In this document: in pieces, positions 1 through 9,374 of the stretch
Layout: the number at the start of each line of letters is the position of its first letter
How positions within the stretch are numbered: position 1 is the stretch's first letter
NCBI GenBank assembly: GCA_030789695.1
Contig: CM061132.1
Coordinates: 32,140,418-32,204,417, forward strand
Direction of reading: 5' to 3'
DNA length: 64,000 nucleotides
From: Scilla litardierei
Lineage: Eukaryota; Streptophyta; Magnoliopsida; Asparagales; Asparagaceae
Notes under the pieces: generated by a model
Database searches by the model: none
What the model was told of the DNA's origin: nothing
Seen by the model: the letters and a program-made list of their open reading frames with translations, nothing else
Made by a program: the position numbers and the translations under genes

Positions 1-989
1 GCACATTCGCCATCACGTGACGGTGCGTGTAGAAATGGGCTCTCCTTTATCATTTTTTATAACAGTCATCCCCCCTTTCTTGGGGACGACGTGAACGGGG
101 CTAACCCATCTACTATCAGAGATCGGATAGATAATTCCAGCATCAAGCAATTTTAGGATTTCCTTTTTCACTACCTCTTTCATATTCGGGTTTAACCGCC
201 TTTGAGGCTCAATAGAAGAGGCTTCAGTGTTTTCCAAGTGGATCATGTGCGTGCATAGCCTAGGGCTTATTCCCTTGAGATCAGAGATTGTGTAACCAAG
301 GACATCCTTGTGATCCCTAAGGACTTCTAATAATTTTTCAAGTTGGTCTTGGCCGAGGTGGGCATTTACAATCACCGGGAAGGTCAATTTACTACCCAAG
401 AAAGCATACCTTAGATTCGGCGGTAGTTGTTTAAGCTCTACCTCAAAGGGTGCCGCACCCTCTGCTTCGTCACCTTGTGTGAATTTGACTTCTCCTTCAA
501 CATCTGAATTTAGCTCACTCTCGAATGGGGGCTCAGATTCGCTTCCTAGTGAGGACGGTGCATCGGAATAGACGCTCTCCGATTCTGCGCCTGCATCGAT
601 AGGACACCACCTTGCTCCGGTTCATTCCTGAGATCAAGAAATACGTCAGCAGATTCATAAAAGCAAGGGTGTGGATCATAGAGTGTATCTCCCTGAGTAT
701 CCGTTTGTTCGAAGTGTTCCTCGGGAGTGTAGTACTCTTCGACACATGTTCTATCGCTTTCAAAATATAGCTTGTCGTCCATCACATCAACTCTGATATC
801 GCCCCCAATAGTCCCATCCAGGGAGATTTGATCCATCACGAATCTAGCAAAAAGTTGTTCGACGGGGTCCTCAATATTAATAGCAAAAGCTCCGGTAGCG
901 TAAACCTCATCAATAAGTTCCTTGAGGAGCTCCGCAAAAGATTCATCATCTCCCTGGTCAGACTCAGTCATTGGAATTGCATCCCCCAT
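1..989 (-). pseudogene. Athila-type pol fragment: pre-RT linker and start of reverse transcriptase
   Basis: Reading on the minus strand from an ATG at 989, an acidic, unrecognised linker of about 147 codons is followed by a frame break near 545. The next frame carries the conserved approach to the reverse transcriptase (LKQLPPNLRYAFLG, then the ORF ending at 13-399 with LGYTISDLKGISP and LLDAGIIYPISDSRWVSPVH). The RT palm and its YxDD motif lie beyond the window. The domain order gag, protease, RT seen in complete Athila elements is not met, because no CCHC knuckle or DSG protease motif is present between the primer site and this segment. I read it as an internally deleted, frameshifted copy. 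Confidence 0.75.
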
Positions 990-1133
990 TTTACCTGTTA
1001 AGATTTCATGGAGAATTTCGGGAGGGATTGCAAAATGGGGCTGTAAACAGGGTTAGAAAAGAATGAAGCAATAAAGAAAGAGATTGAAGAGAAATAACCG
1101 GGTGATCCAAATCAAACTCTGTCAAAACGCCGT

Positions 1134-1151
1134 TCCCCGGCAACGGCACCA
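1134..1151 (-). other. Primer-binding site of element A (tRNA-Asp type)
   Basis: The minus strand reads TGGTGCCGTTGCCGGGGA. It differs by one base from the complement of the 3' end of plant tRNA-Asp (TGGCGCCGTTGCCGGGGA). It sits six bases inside the LTR edge, as in Athila elements. Confidence 0.8.
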
Positions 1152-1523
1152 AAAACTTGATCGCGCCCGGGCGTACACCCTAAAGAGCGACCGTGTAGTT
1201 TTACCGCAAGCGCACGGAGTAGCGGCGAGCGGGTATCGAACACAGGGAGGACGTATGACAGTGCCTTCTCCGAACAACCTGGCTATAGGGACAGAAAAGA
1301 AGGAATTTGCCTTTCGGCAATGTTGTCACAATCGTCAAATAATGTAAAGAGATATAAAATCAAATAAAGACGCCTAGGGAATATGGAATCCCCGCTACTC
1401 ACCGTATCTCGTCATTATGATTCATCGGTATCACAATTGCTAGGGTAGAATGTCGGATGAACTAGTTGCAACTGAATGTAAAACCTAGCTCACGCTCTCG
1501 CGCTGTTGCCGGTCTATAGCAAA

Positions 1524-1826
1524 CCTAGGCTCGGGCCCAATCTCTTGCAAACCCTAGCCTAGGCAAGCTAGCATTAGGATCAACATCATTGTTCAATCGC
1601 ATCCCGAGCCCACTCTCGTGCAAACTCGGGCTACGACCTAAGTTGGGATAGTTCCTACCCGTCCAATCTCTTGCAAACGGGTATTGGTTAGAATTGCAAC
1701 CGAGGATCCTAGTATCGGCCCAATCTCTTGCAAACCGATACTTCGGAAACTCAATTTCAACCCAATTCGGATTTCTAGGGTTTCCTATCGAATTGGGATC
1801 CAATCTCTTGCAAATCCCAATCGATA
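1524..1826. repeat. Five hairpins with a constant 16-nt loop and variable stems
   Basis: The loops are at 1536-1551, 1609-1624, 1662-1677, 1719-1734 and 1799-1814. Each is 16 nt of the form (C/T)CCAATCTCTTGCAAA; the second copy has two changes. Each is flanked by its own complementary arms. Copy 1 has CCTAGGCTCGGG against CCCTAGCCTAGG. Copy 2 has CCCGAG against CTCGGG. Copy 3 has TACCCG against CGGGTA. Copy 4 has AGTATCGG against CCGATACT. Copy 5 has ATTGGGA against TCCCAAT, extended by TATCG/CGATA across one bulged base. The stems differ in sequence between copies but pair within each copy. They fall in the presumed transcribed R-U5 leader of element A. Confidence 0.85.
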
Positions 1827-2305
1827 TGAACACCTAGCTATCCGTAATATATCGATCCCAAACTAACCCTAATAGCAATTTTAGCAATAGTTCTACCAAA
1901 TCATCACAAATCGGAAATTGGGCTCGTAGGGTTCATCCCCACGCCCTAAGACGAAGGACTAACTCACAAATCATATCACAAATGAAAGAATAATCAATTG
2001 AAATAGCAATAGAATTCATGGCAATATTCAAAATAGCAATAAAAATAAGATTTTTAATGAAGAGGGAGACAAACCAATTTAGCTCTCCAAGAATCCAACA
2101 AAATAACACTTTTCTCTACTCTCCAATCACAAGAATAAAACTCTAAAAAGTCTAATCTAAAAAGGCTGCCAAAAGCAATCAAAAAGCTCCCTAAACTAGG
2201 TTAGAATCTGGGGTTAAATACCCCCAAAACTGCCCAAAAATTCGTGACCAAACTGCCCCTGCGTAGCTCCAAAATCGTGATTTCCGCTACAGGCAGCGCT
2301 GCTCA

Positions 2306-2735
2306 CTCGGCCGAGTGACAAAAGTCGCTCGGCCGAGTGACAAAAGTCGCTCGGCCGAGTGACAAAAGTCGCTCGGCCGAGTGAGAGACCCTGAGAATTT
2401 CCAGTGAGTCTGGGGTCTTGGGGGTCTTCACTTCGGGGGTCACTCGGCCGAGTGAATTGTCGTCACTCGGCCGATGGGCTTATCTTCACTCGGGCGGTCG
2501 GCAATTGCCACTCGGCCGAATCGGGCTTCTGCTGCTCAGACTGACGAAAAACAGTAAGTTGGCTCTTTTTGAGGGGCGTCGTCTGAGTGCCACTCGGGCG
2601 GACGGGATACGTCACTCGGCCGAGGCGGCTTCTGATGCTCGGCCGAGTGCACACTTGGAACGTGTCCGATCTGACCGGCCGAGCGGGGTCTCGCTGGTCG
2701 GCCGAGTGACTCCTTCACTCGGCCTAGTGAGACAC
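2306..2735. repeat. Cluster of CTCGGCCGAG palindromes in the U3 of element A
   Basis: CTCGGCCGA occurs exactly at 2306, 2328, 2350, 2372, 2443, 2466, 2511, 2614 and 2638, with at least five degenerate copies between and after them. The first four are a 22-bp tandem repeat (CTCGGCCGAGTGACAAAAGTCG). Most extend to the 14-bp palindrome CACTCGGCCGAGTG. They lie about 100-500 bp upstream of the putative TATA box on the minus strand, which fits a repeated protein-binding site in the promoter. Confidence 0.8.
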
Positions 2736-3029
2736 TAAAAATGCCCATTCTGAGTGTTTTTGCCTCCTCGTCGCTCCTACGACGTTCTTTCTTCTTCCGC
2801 TCCTCTCCAATAGCAAAATACCCCTCGGGGGAGTCGTCGGTGACACTCCGGAATAGGTGTATCTCGGAATCACTCCAAATCGCTCCAAATCTCCTGAAAT
2901 ACGACAAAAACAACAAATCGTGAAAAGTATCGCAATATCGTCGATAAATCGTGAAAAACATGATTTGAGCGATCTAAATGGCATGCAACCATGCGGAAAA
3001 AAGGTGTAAAATACGGAGTGATCACGCAC

Positions 3030-4961
3030 CAGAAAATTGCACCCCAATAAATACGGTCTCCACTTCTGAATGGATATGACAATGGCCATCAGCTCCCTCT
3101 CGTAGACCGACCGCAGCCTGGCTCTAGCTGTCAACACCTGACTACCTGACTGTAATATGCTATGGGCCGTTGATCCTGCATCAACACCGCTCCTAATCCA
3201 TGCCCTGAAGCGTCCGCCTCTACCACAAAAGGTCTGGAAAAATCTGGTAATACCAGTACTGACACTGTGATCATGGCCTTCTTCAAGGCCTCAAAAGCTG
3301 CCGTCACCTCCTCATCCCAAATGAAATGGTCCTTCTTAAGTAACTTTGTGAGCGGCCAGACGATCGTCACATATCCCTGCACAAACCTGCGGTAATATCC
3401 TGACAACCCCAGAAATCCATGTAGTCCTTTGAGAGTAGTGGTGCGCGGCCAGTCCAGCATTGCTGCAATCATCGCCATGTCAGCTGCCACCCCATCCGCA
3501 GATACCACATGTCCCAGATACTCCACCTGCGGCTGTCCAAATAAACACTTCTTTCTGTTGGTAAATAGCTGGTGGTACTGCAACTCCTGAAAAACGACCT
3601 GTATGTGGTCCAAGTGCTCCTCCAAGGTACGACTGTAAACCAATGTCATCGAGAAATACGAGTACAAATAGTCGCAAGTAAGGACGAATACCTTGTTCAT
3701 AAGAGCCTGAAAAGTAGCTGGTGCGTTAGTCAAGTCGAATGGCATGACTAAAAACTCATAGTGGTTCTCGTGCGTCCTGAATGTTGTGTTGGGCACATCC
3801 TCCCCCCGCATCCCGATCTGGTGGTAGCCCGATATAAGGTCTATCTTTATGAACATAGATGCCACGTGCAACTCATCCAAAAGCTCATCGATCACTGGTA
3901 TGGGAAACTTATCTGGCACTGTCTCCTCGTTCAATGCCATGTAGTCCACGCAAAAACGCCATCTTCCATCTTTCTTCTTCACTAACAGCACCGGACTGGA
4001 AATGGGGCACATACTGGCTATATCACTCCAGCCTGCACCATCTCCGCTAACATCCTCTCAATCTCTTCCTTCTGTGCCTGGGGTAACGGTATGGCCTCAT
4101 ACTGATGGGGGACACGCCCTCTCGCAGAACTATGGCGTTCATTTGATCCCGCGGCGATGGGAGACCCCGTGGCTCCTGAAATACCTCGAACTGTTCCATC
4201 AGCTGATGCACCTCTCCTGGAATGAGCTGCTCCCTGCTGGCCTCAGCGCCTCCTTCTCCCGTCAACAAATATAGCTCTACTAAGTATCCCCCACCCTCTG
4301 TCTGGATGGTCCTCACCATGGTCTTCAGCGAAACCAGAATTCTGCACATGCTGAGGTCTCCCTTTTGTACTGCTGCTCTTCCCTGCTCCTGGAACTCCAT
4401 CCTAAGAAGTTTCCAGTTTACTGTCATCTCCCCCAAAGTTTGTAGCCATGTCATGCCCAGGATGACATCGGTGCTCCCCAAGTCTAGGGGCAGGAAGTCA
4501 GCTATGACATGCACCCCCTGTAATGTCAGCACCAGACCTCGACAAACCCCACGGCTGCTCTCCTTCTTCCCAGTCCTCATCACAACACTAAAGCTGATGT
4601 AGTCCGTCAGCTGGAGCTCCTGCTGGGCCACCACTCTCCTGTAAATGAAATTGTGGGTCGCCACACTGTCGATGAGTACCGTCACCTCCTGGTCATCGAT
4701 ATGCCCACTCAACTTCATGGTATGGTTCGGTGTGAACCCTACCACGGAGTTAAGGAAAACATCTGCCACGTCTAGCTGATGGCCCTCAGTCTCATCCTCC
4801 ACCTCAACGGCATCGTCCTCCACATCAGCATTGTCGTCCTCATCCTCAAGTAGCAACACCTGGAGCTTACACCCCGCACATCTGTGGCCTAGCGTAAATC
4901 GCTCGTCGCATCTAAAACATAGGCCATTCCGCCGCTTCTCCCTTATCTCCGCGTTAGTCAT
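3030..4961 (-). pseudogene. Element B zinc knuckle, protease, reverse transcriptase and start of RNase H
   Basis: From 4961 leftward there is a CX2CX7HXC knuckle (CFRCDERFTLGHRC), an acidic linker and a retropepsin-like protease in which the active-site triad DSG reads DSV (VLIDSVATHNF). Next come the RT fingers and palm (PVLLVKKKDGRWRFCVDY, PVIDELLDELH, FLVMPF). The catalytic FxDD motif is only found in another frame (FLDDI, near 3650), so indels break the catalytic core. An RNase H-like stretch follows ([30 protein letters not shown]). Frame breaks occur near 4030 and 3660. The protein cannot be active as it stands. The family is Ty3 chromovirus pol. Confidence 0.8.
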
Positions 4962-5051
4962 CCGCCTGAACTGCCCCCAGCCTGCACTACCCTTCTCCCC
5001 ACTCTTCTCCTTGGTGACAGTATCCGCTCCCGTAGTGGCTCTTTACTACCC

Positions 5052-6640
5052 TCATGTCGCTGTCTGACTACGGGAAACCGGGCCACTACAACCACCCCTC
5101 GTCTTCCTCTCCTCCATCTGACAATCATCCACCATCTGAGCGTACTCCATGGCCTCCATCAGACTCTGAGGCTTCTGCATACGCACCGCTACTCGAATAG
5201 TGGCCTTCAACCCCTTCATGAATGTGCTCTCCATCGTCTCATCTGTTACCCCATGCACCTGCCATGATAGGGCCTCGAACCTCTCTAGATAATCTCCCAC
5301 TGTGCCCTCCTGCCTGAGTGATGGCAGCTGCTCCCTCACGTTCCCCAAGTAGGGATCCCTGAACCTCTCCACCATCTGGTCCCTGATCTCCTCCCACGAG
5401 TGAAAAGGACGCCTCGCATCCTTCCACTGAAACCAAGAGAGGGCATTTCCATCCAGACAGATACATGATGCCTCCAGCTTCTGTTTCTCAGTGATGCGAG
5501 AGACTCTAAAAAATCTGACTGCTCTGTAGATCCACGACACCGGGTCCACCCCATCGAATACAGGCATCTTCAACTTCCGCAACTTGTCCATATTGAATCC
5601 CCCTGGTCTCCCTGTCATCCGCCATGTCTAGGCTGGTGGTAGTGCTGCCACCTCTCCTGGTGCCGCTCATGGCCCCCACATGGGCCTCCCTCATGGAAAC
5701 CGTGATCCCCCATAGGCCTCATCCTCGGTCCCCATGTCCCCCCTCCGTTGCCTCCAAACCTGCCCTACTGTCCCTCCTGGAAGTCTCTGTAGCCTCCCCC
5801 AATGTCTTCGGTGCGTCCCCCATGGTGGTGGAGTGGAGGTCGACATCTACCATCGTCAAATCGAGGGTTGGGAGGATTCAGATACCCCTCGCCATCATCT
5901 TCGTACTCATGGAAGTCTCCCGGGTCAAAACCATCCTCAAAATCACGCATCGGGTCCTCCAGATGAGGTGGATAGTCACGAAAGGGCTGAATTCGTCGCC
6001 GCGTGCACTGAAACCCCCGCGGGGGTCCCTTTTGCTCTGCAGGGCCGCGGCGGGCCTGGGGAGGACCCGCGGGCCCTGTCCGATGACCGCCGGGGCCCCA
6101 GCGGCCCTGCCGCTGGTCGACAGGGCCCACAGGGCCCTGCGGCGTGTTCACCAAAGCCGGGGGACCCTGTGGGGGGTCCCCCCAGGTGCGCTGGGGCCCT
6201 AGGAGGCCCGGCTGCTGCTGGGGATGGCCCGCCGGCCCACGGAATTGCTGCGGCAGCCTCTGGGGTCCTTGGTTGGGCCCGTCGACCTCCTGGGGCGCTT
6301 CCTTGCCATCTGGATCGCTGTCCTTGTGATCCATGTATCTCCAATCCTCCGAATCCTTTATCGTTTGCTTCCCTTTGTCCAAAGATGGCACCTTTTTCGT
6401 TGTTTTAGGGTTTCCATCGCTTTTCCCCTCTTTTCCCGCGTTGGTTGTCAACTGAAAGATCAATTGCGCAAGCGATTCATCTTGTGTCTCTTGCTTCGCC
6501 GTCAATTTTTCAATGGAAGCCGTCAACCTTGCCATGGACTCGTCGTTTCCCGCCAACGATTTCTTTACCCCTTCGATCTCGCTAGAGAACTTCGCCTCCA
6601 AAGTTTCGAACTTGTCTTGTGATCTTGTCGACACCGTCAT
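5052..6640 (-). pseudogene. Element B gag
   Basis: The ATG at 6640 opens the frame with a coiled-coil-rich N-terminus (SRSQDKFETLEAKF, SMARLTASIEKLTAKQ) shared with elements C and E. A proline-, glycine- and glutamine-rich linker follows, then a frame break near 5765-5618. The conserved Retrotrans_gag domain is at 5052-5618: MPVFDGVDPVSWIYRA, LSWFQWKDARRPFHSW, QMVERFRDP, GTVGDYLERFEAL, TMESTFMKGLKATIR. Gag would package the element RNA in virus-like particles. The frame break and the damaged downstream pol make this a relic. Confidence 0.8.
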
Positions 6641-6652
6641 AGATCGTTACAT

Positions 6653-6664
6653 GCCCTGATACCA
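6653..6664 (-). other. Primer-binding site of element B
   Basis: The minus strand reads TGGTATCAGGGC. It differs by one base from the TGGTATCAGAGC complement of initiator tRNA-Met and lies three bases inside the LTR. Confidence 0.85.
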
Positions 6665-6667
6665 AAT

Positions 6668-7010
6668 TGATAGAACTCAAGCAAATCTGAAATTAAATAG
6701 ATAAAAATAGAAATAAAAATGATAACATGGCTACAATTAAAGGGGCAACCACCCTCCTAAAACGCCAAAGAGATGACGTCCGCACTCTTCCTAAGAACTC
6801 TCTCAAACAATTCAATAATCAAGCATAAAGCCATATGACGGCTAGCCCTAGCTTAAGAATAAAACCCCCCTCTAATCTAATTACAAGTTTGCCATAAAAT
6901 ATATTATATAATAAATTAGAGAGAGTCGAAAACGCCCCTAGGGTGAGGTCGGCCTCCCTTGCGCGTGCGGCTCGCGGGTCCGCCTCCTTTGGTACACGCG
7001 GAGCCCACCA
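6668..7010 (-). repeat. 5' LTR of element B (343 bp)
   Basis: The plus strand starts TGATAGAACTCAAG and ends GGAGCCCACCA, so the minus strand runs TGGTGGGCTCC to TTCTATCA. These termini are the same as both LTRs of element C (9005-9344 and 20217-20555). The two families share long identical stretches, including GGCTAGCCGTCATATGGC. Confidence 0.9.
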
Positions 7011-8999
7011 CAAACTTATTATTGTTACTCATATTTGAGGCTTTTAGTTAGTCTTGGAGACTTTTGTGGCTTGTACTTTGGTTGCATAACCATTGACTGC
7101 ATGACATATTAGGAAGAAATACAAATTAGTCTATAAATTTGTTAAGATTCATGGAAGAAAGCCATCTAGTCCATAGTGTTTTTGACCAGGTGTTTGGCTC
7201 AAAGGGTTGATGTCAAGTTAGTGTCCAAACGTGGAAACAAGTGTTGTAAAAGGTGGTTTCATTATGTGTGCAGTTCGACAGTACATAGCGCATAAAAGAA
7301 TTATACGGATTACCTGAATATGAATATATATCTATAATACAAATGATGCATTGTCCTAGGTGGAGGGGGAAATATGACTAGGACAAATGTCCCCCCTCCA
7401 CCTCACCCTCCACCTCACCCAAATCTCACCCCCCCAACCCCACTTAATTACATGCTTGACATCCCCTCAAAAAAACCCCAACCCCACTTAATTACATGTT
7501 TGCCATTCACCCAAAAAACCAAAAAACCCCCACTTATTTACGTGTTTGTCACCCCACGGTTTTTTGCATTTTGACCTCCGGACTTTGCACTTTTTTCCCC
7601 TGGCGATACACACATTTCTCGCTTCTTTTCGGTTGCGCGCATGCACATCCTCTTCGCGAGATTTTTTTGCTCTGTGCACTGTGTACACGGGTAATTTCTA
7701 GTATATATATGAGGAATATGGATGCGTACTGACAGCACATGAACGGATTTCATGTGCTGTCAGTATTTTAGGTGACAAAACATTTTTTAAAAAAAATTTA
7801 ATGTGCTCTACAACTTGTTGGCTACCTGCCACCAATTATCAAGTGAATCCAACACTTTTTGAGCATTCATCCATGCATTTCAAAAGGGTTGTGCTGACAG
7901 TTTCAGAACTTGACCTGTCTTTTTGAAATGCATGGATGGAGGCTCAAAAAATGTTGGATTCACTTGAAAATTAGTGGAAAATTAGCCAACAAGTTGTAGA
8001 ACACATTTTAAAAAATTCAAAAAAATGTTTTGTAACCCCAAAATGCTGTCAGCACACATCCATATTCCTACACACACAAATAATAGATATATGCATGAAT
8101 ACTGATATATCTATCCTAAATGTAAAAATGCTAAAAACTAAGTGAATGTTAGAAAAATATTATCGACTTTTCATTCTTCTATATAGAAATTTACATGTAA
8201 GTGAAGTGCTAATATATGCACAAAGCACTCTCAAAGTTTAAAAATCAAGTCCAACTGAAATAAATCCAAAAAATAATGCTCAAGATCACCATATTAAATC
8301 TTCACATCTACAATTGCAATTATAATTCTTATTGCAAAAATTTGATATTTGCCAAATAATATTTTTTTGAAATTTTTATTGTTCGCTACTTGTTACTTCT
8401 GCTTATGTTGTCAATATACGGAGTATGCAGGCACTATGCTGATTATGTTGTCATATAATACAACCAGTATGCAAATTAAGCAACCGTATAATGCGGCTAA
8501 TATGGGAATTATTTGGGTTATGCACTTGCATAATCATTATATGCGGCTTGTCTGCATAATTTACCTGCATATTAGCAACCCCATGCGGTATCGAGCCGCA
8601 TGCATTTATGCAGCCACATAAAACGTCTTTTAGAACATTGGTAAAAATTGTTCACTCTGGTGGGAGCCTTGGCCACCATAGTTAACCCCATCTTGCTCGG
8701 ATAAGGCATAGCACTAAAATATATGTAGATTAAGAATTATGCCACTCCTTGCAGACCTTATGCTTCATGTCAAGCTTCCAAATTCTCTCAAATGATAAGT
8801 TGCAAACCATAATAATATGGATACAAATAACAATAATTGACTTACTTGCAAAGGAAATGCCCAGAAATACCTCCTCAACTAGCAAAAAAAGTTTGAGAAT
8901 GGTTTCAACTTTCATTTTTGTAGTTGCGAAAATAATTGCTAAATAGCTTAAGTAGAAAATGCCTTGCCACCTAATCAGCCACTTGTAATCTGCAAGTAG
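7011..8999. other. Intron-like sequence between elements B and C
   Basis: About 2 kb of AT-rich DNA lies between two retrotransposon target sites and should be part of intron 3 of the TBC gene. It contains a C-rich patch (7380-7550) and a long foldback (7712-8069). It also holds a stretch rich in ATGCGG and TGCAT words (8440-8625). I see no convincing exon. The short ORFs here lack recognisable domains. Confidence 0.5.
7712..8069. repeat. Long foldback (MITE-like), 358 bp
   Basis: The two halves are imperfect inverted copies of about 160 bp. The left arm starts AGGAATATGGATG and the right arm ends CATCCATATTCCT. Matching blocks include TCTACAACTTGTTGGCTA and GTGAATCCAACA, each read in reverse on the right. 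A second, perfect 15-bp hairpin (CTGACAGCACATGAA with its complement) is embedded in the left arm at 7728-7763. No coding capacity and no clear target duplication are seen. A transcript could fold into a long duplex. Confidence 0.75.
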
Positions 9000-9004
9000 A
9001 AATG

Positions 9005-9344
9005 TGGTGTGGGCTCCGCGTGTACCACAGGAGGCGGACCCGCGAACCGCGCGCACAAGGGAAGCCGGCCGAACCCTAGGGGCGTTTTCGACTCTCTCTA
9101 ATTTATTATATTTTGATGGCAAACTTGTAATTAGATTAGAGGGGTTTTTTATTCTTAAGCTAGGGCTAGCCGTCATATGGCTTTATGCTTGATTATTGAA
9201 TTATTTGAGAGAGTTCTGAGGAAGAGTGAGGACGTCCTCTCTTTTGGCGTCTTGGGAGGGTGGTTGCCCCTTTAATTGTAGCCAAGTTATCATTTTTATT
9301 CCTAATTTCCTCAATTTAATTTCAGATTTGCTTGAGTTCTATCA
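9005..9344 (+). repeat. 5' LTR of element C
   Basis: It begins TGGTGTGGGCTCC, with a 2-bp duplication relative to the 3' copy, and ends GAGTTCTATCA. It is flanked on the left by AAATG (9000-9004). Confidence 0.92.
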
Positions 9345-9347
9345 ATT

Positions 9348-9359
9348 TGGTATCAGAGC
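9348..9359 (+). other. Primer-binding site of element C
   Basis: TGGTATCAGAGC is an exact complement of the 3' end of plant initiator tRNA-Met, three bases after the LTR. Confidence 0.92.
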
Positions 9360-9374
9360 ACGTAACGATTCATT

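Larger units (their letters stand above)
1..3024 (-). mobile_element. Element A: Athila/Tat-type Ty3 LTR retrotransposon, 5' portion
   Basis: The minus-strand order is 5' LTR (1158-3024), primer-binding site (1134-1151), a short leader and the start of pol, which runs off the left edge. The pol fragment matches the Athila/Tat style of Ty3 reverse transcriptase (LKGISP, RRLNP, AGIIYPISDS, VSPVHVVPKK). The primer site complements the 3' end of plant tRNA-Asp, the usual Athila primer. Only about 140 nt separate the primer site from the first pol-like ATG, so gag and most of the protease region are missing and the copy is probably non-autonomous. The LTR outer edge abuts an interrupted RNase H codon of element B, so A inserted into B. 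The expected target duplication is CGCAC (3025-3029), with the partner outside the window. Confidence 0.85.
1158..3024 (-). repeat. 5' LTR of element A (1.87 kb)
   Basis: On the plus strand the LTR begins TGATCGCG at 1158 and ends GTGATCA at 3024, giving matching TGATCA-like termini. U3 is on the right. A TATTTAA box on the minus strand at 2213-2219 suggests that transcription starts near 2190, so the part from there to 1158 is R-U5. U3 holds the palindrome cluster (2306-2735) and R-U5 holds the five constant-loop hairpins (1524-1826). ORFs overlapping the LTR look incidental. Confidence 0.8.
3025..7010 (-). mobile_element. Element B: Reina-like chromovirus, 5' portion
   Basis: The minus-strand order is LTR (6668-7010), tRNA-iMet primer site, gag, zinc knuckle, protease, reverse transcriptase and the start of RNase H. 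It stops inside RNase H (after FLVR) where element A is inserted. Sequence and layout closely match element C, including the LTR, so B and C are members of one family. The short LTRs (~340 bp) suit the Reina lineage of chromoviruses. The target duplication at the right edge should be CAAAC (7011-7015). The missing RNase H, integrase, chromodomain and 3' LTR are expected left of the window, beyond the far end of A. Confidence 0.85.

Noticed and set aside
1134..1151. tRNA-like sequence as a tRNA gene.
   Set aside because: Only the 3' 18 nt are present, as expected of a primer-binding site; there is no cloverleaf. The same holds for the TGGTATCAGAGC sites.
1524..1826. Regularly spaced repeats that superficially resemble a CRISPR array.
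   Set aside because: The repeats are hairpin loops with paired arms, spacing is uneven, and the setting is a plant retrotransposon LTR.
8730..9176. Minus-strand ORF of 148 codons with hydrophobic stretches, a candidate exon of the TBC gene.
   Set aside because: It crosses the element C LTR and does not resemble the TBC domain; the non-LTR part is AT-rich with no good splice sites.
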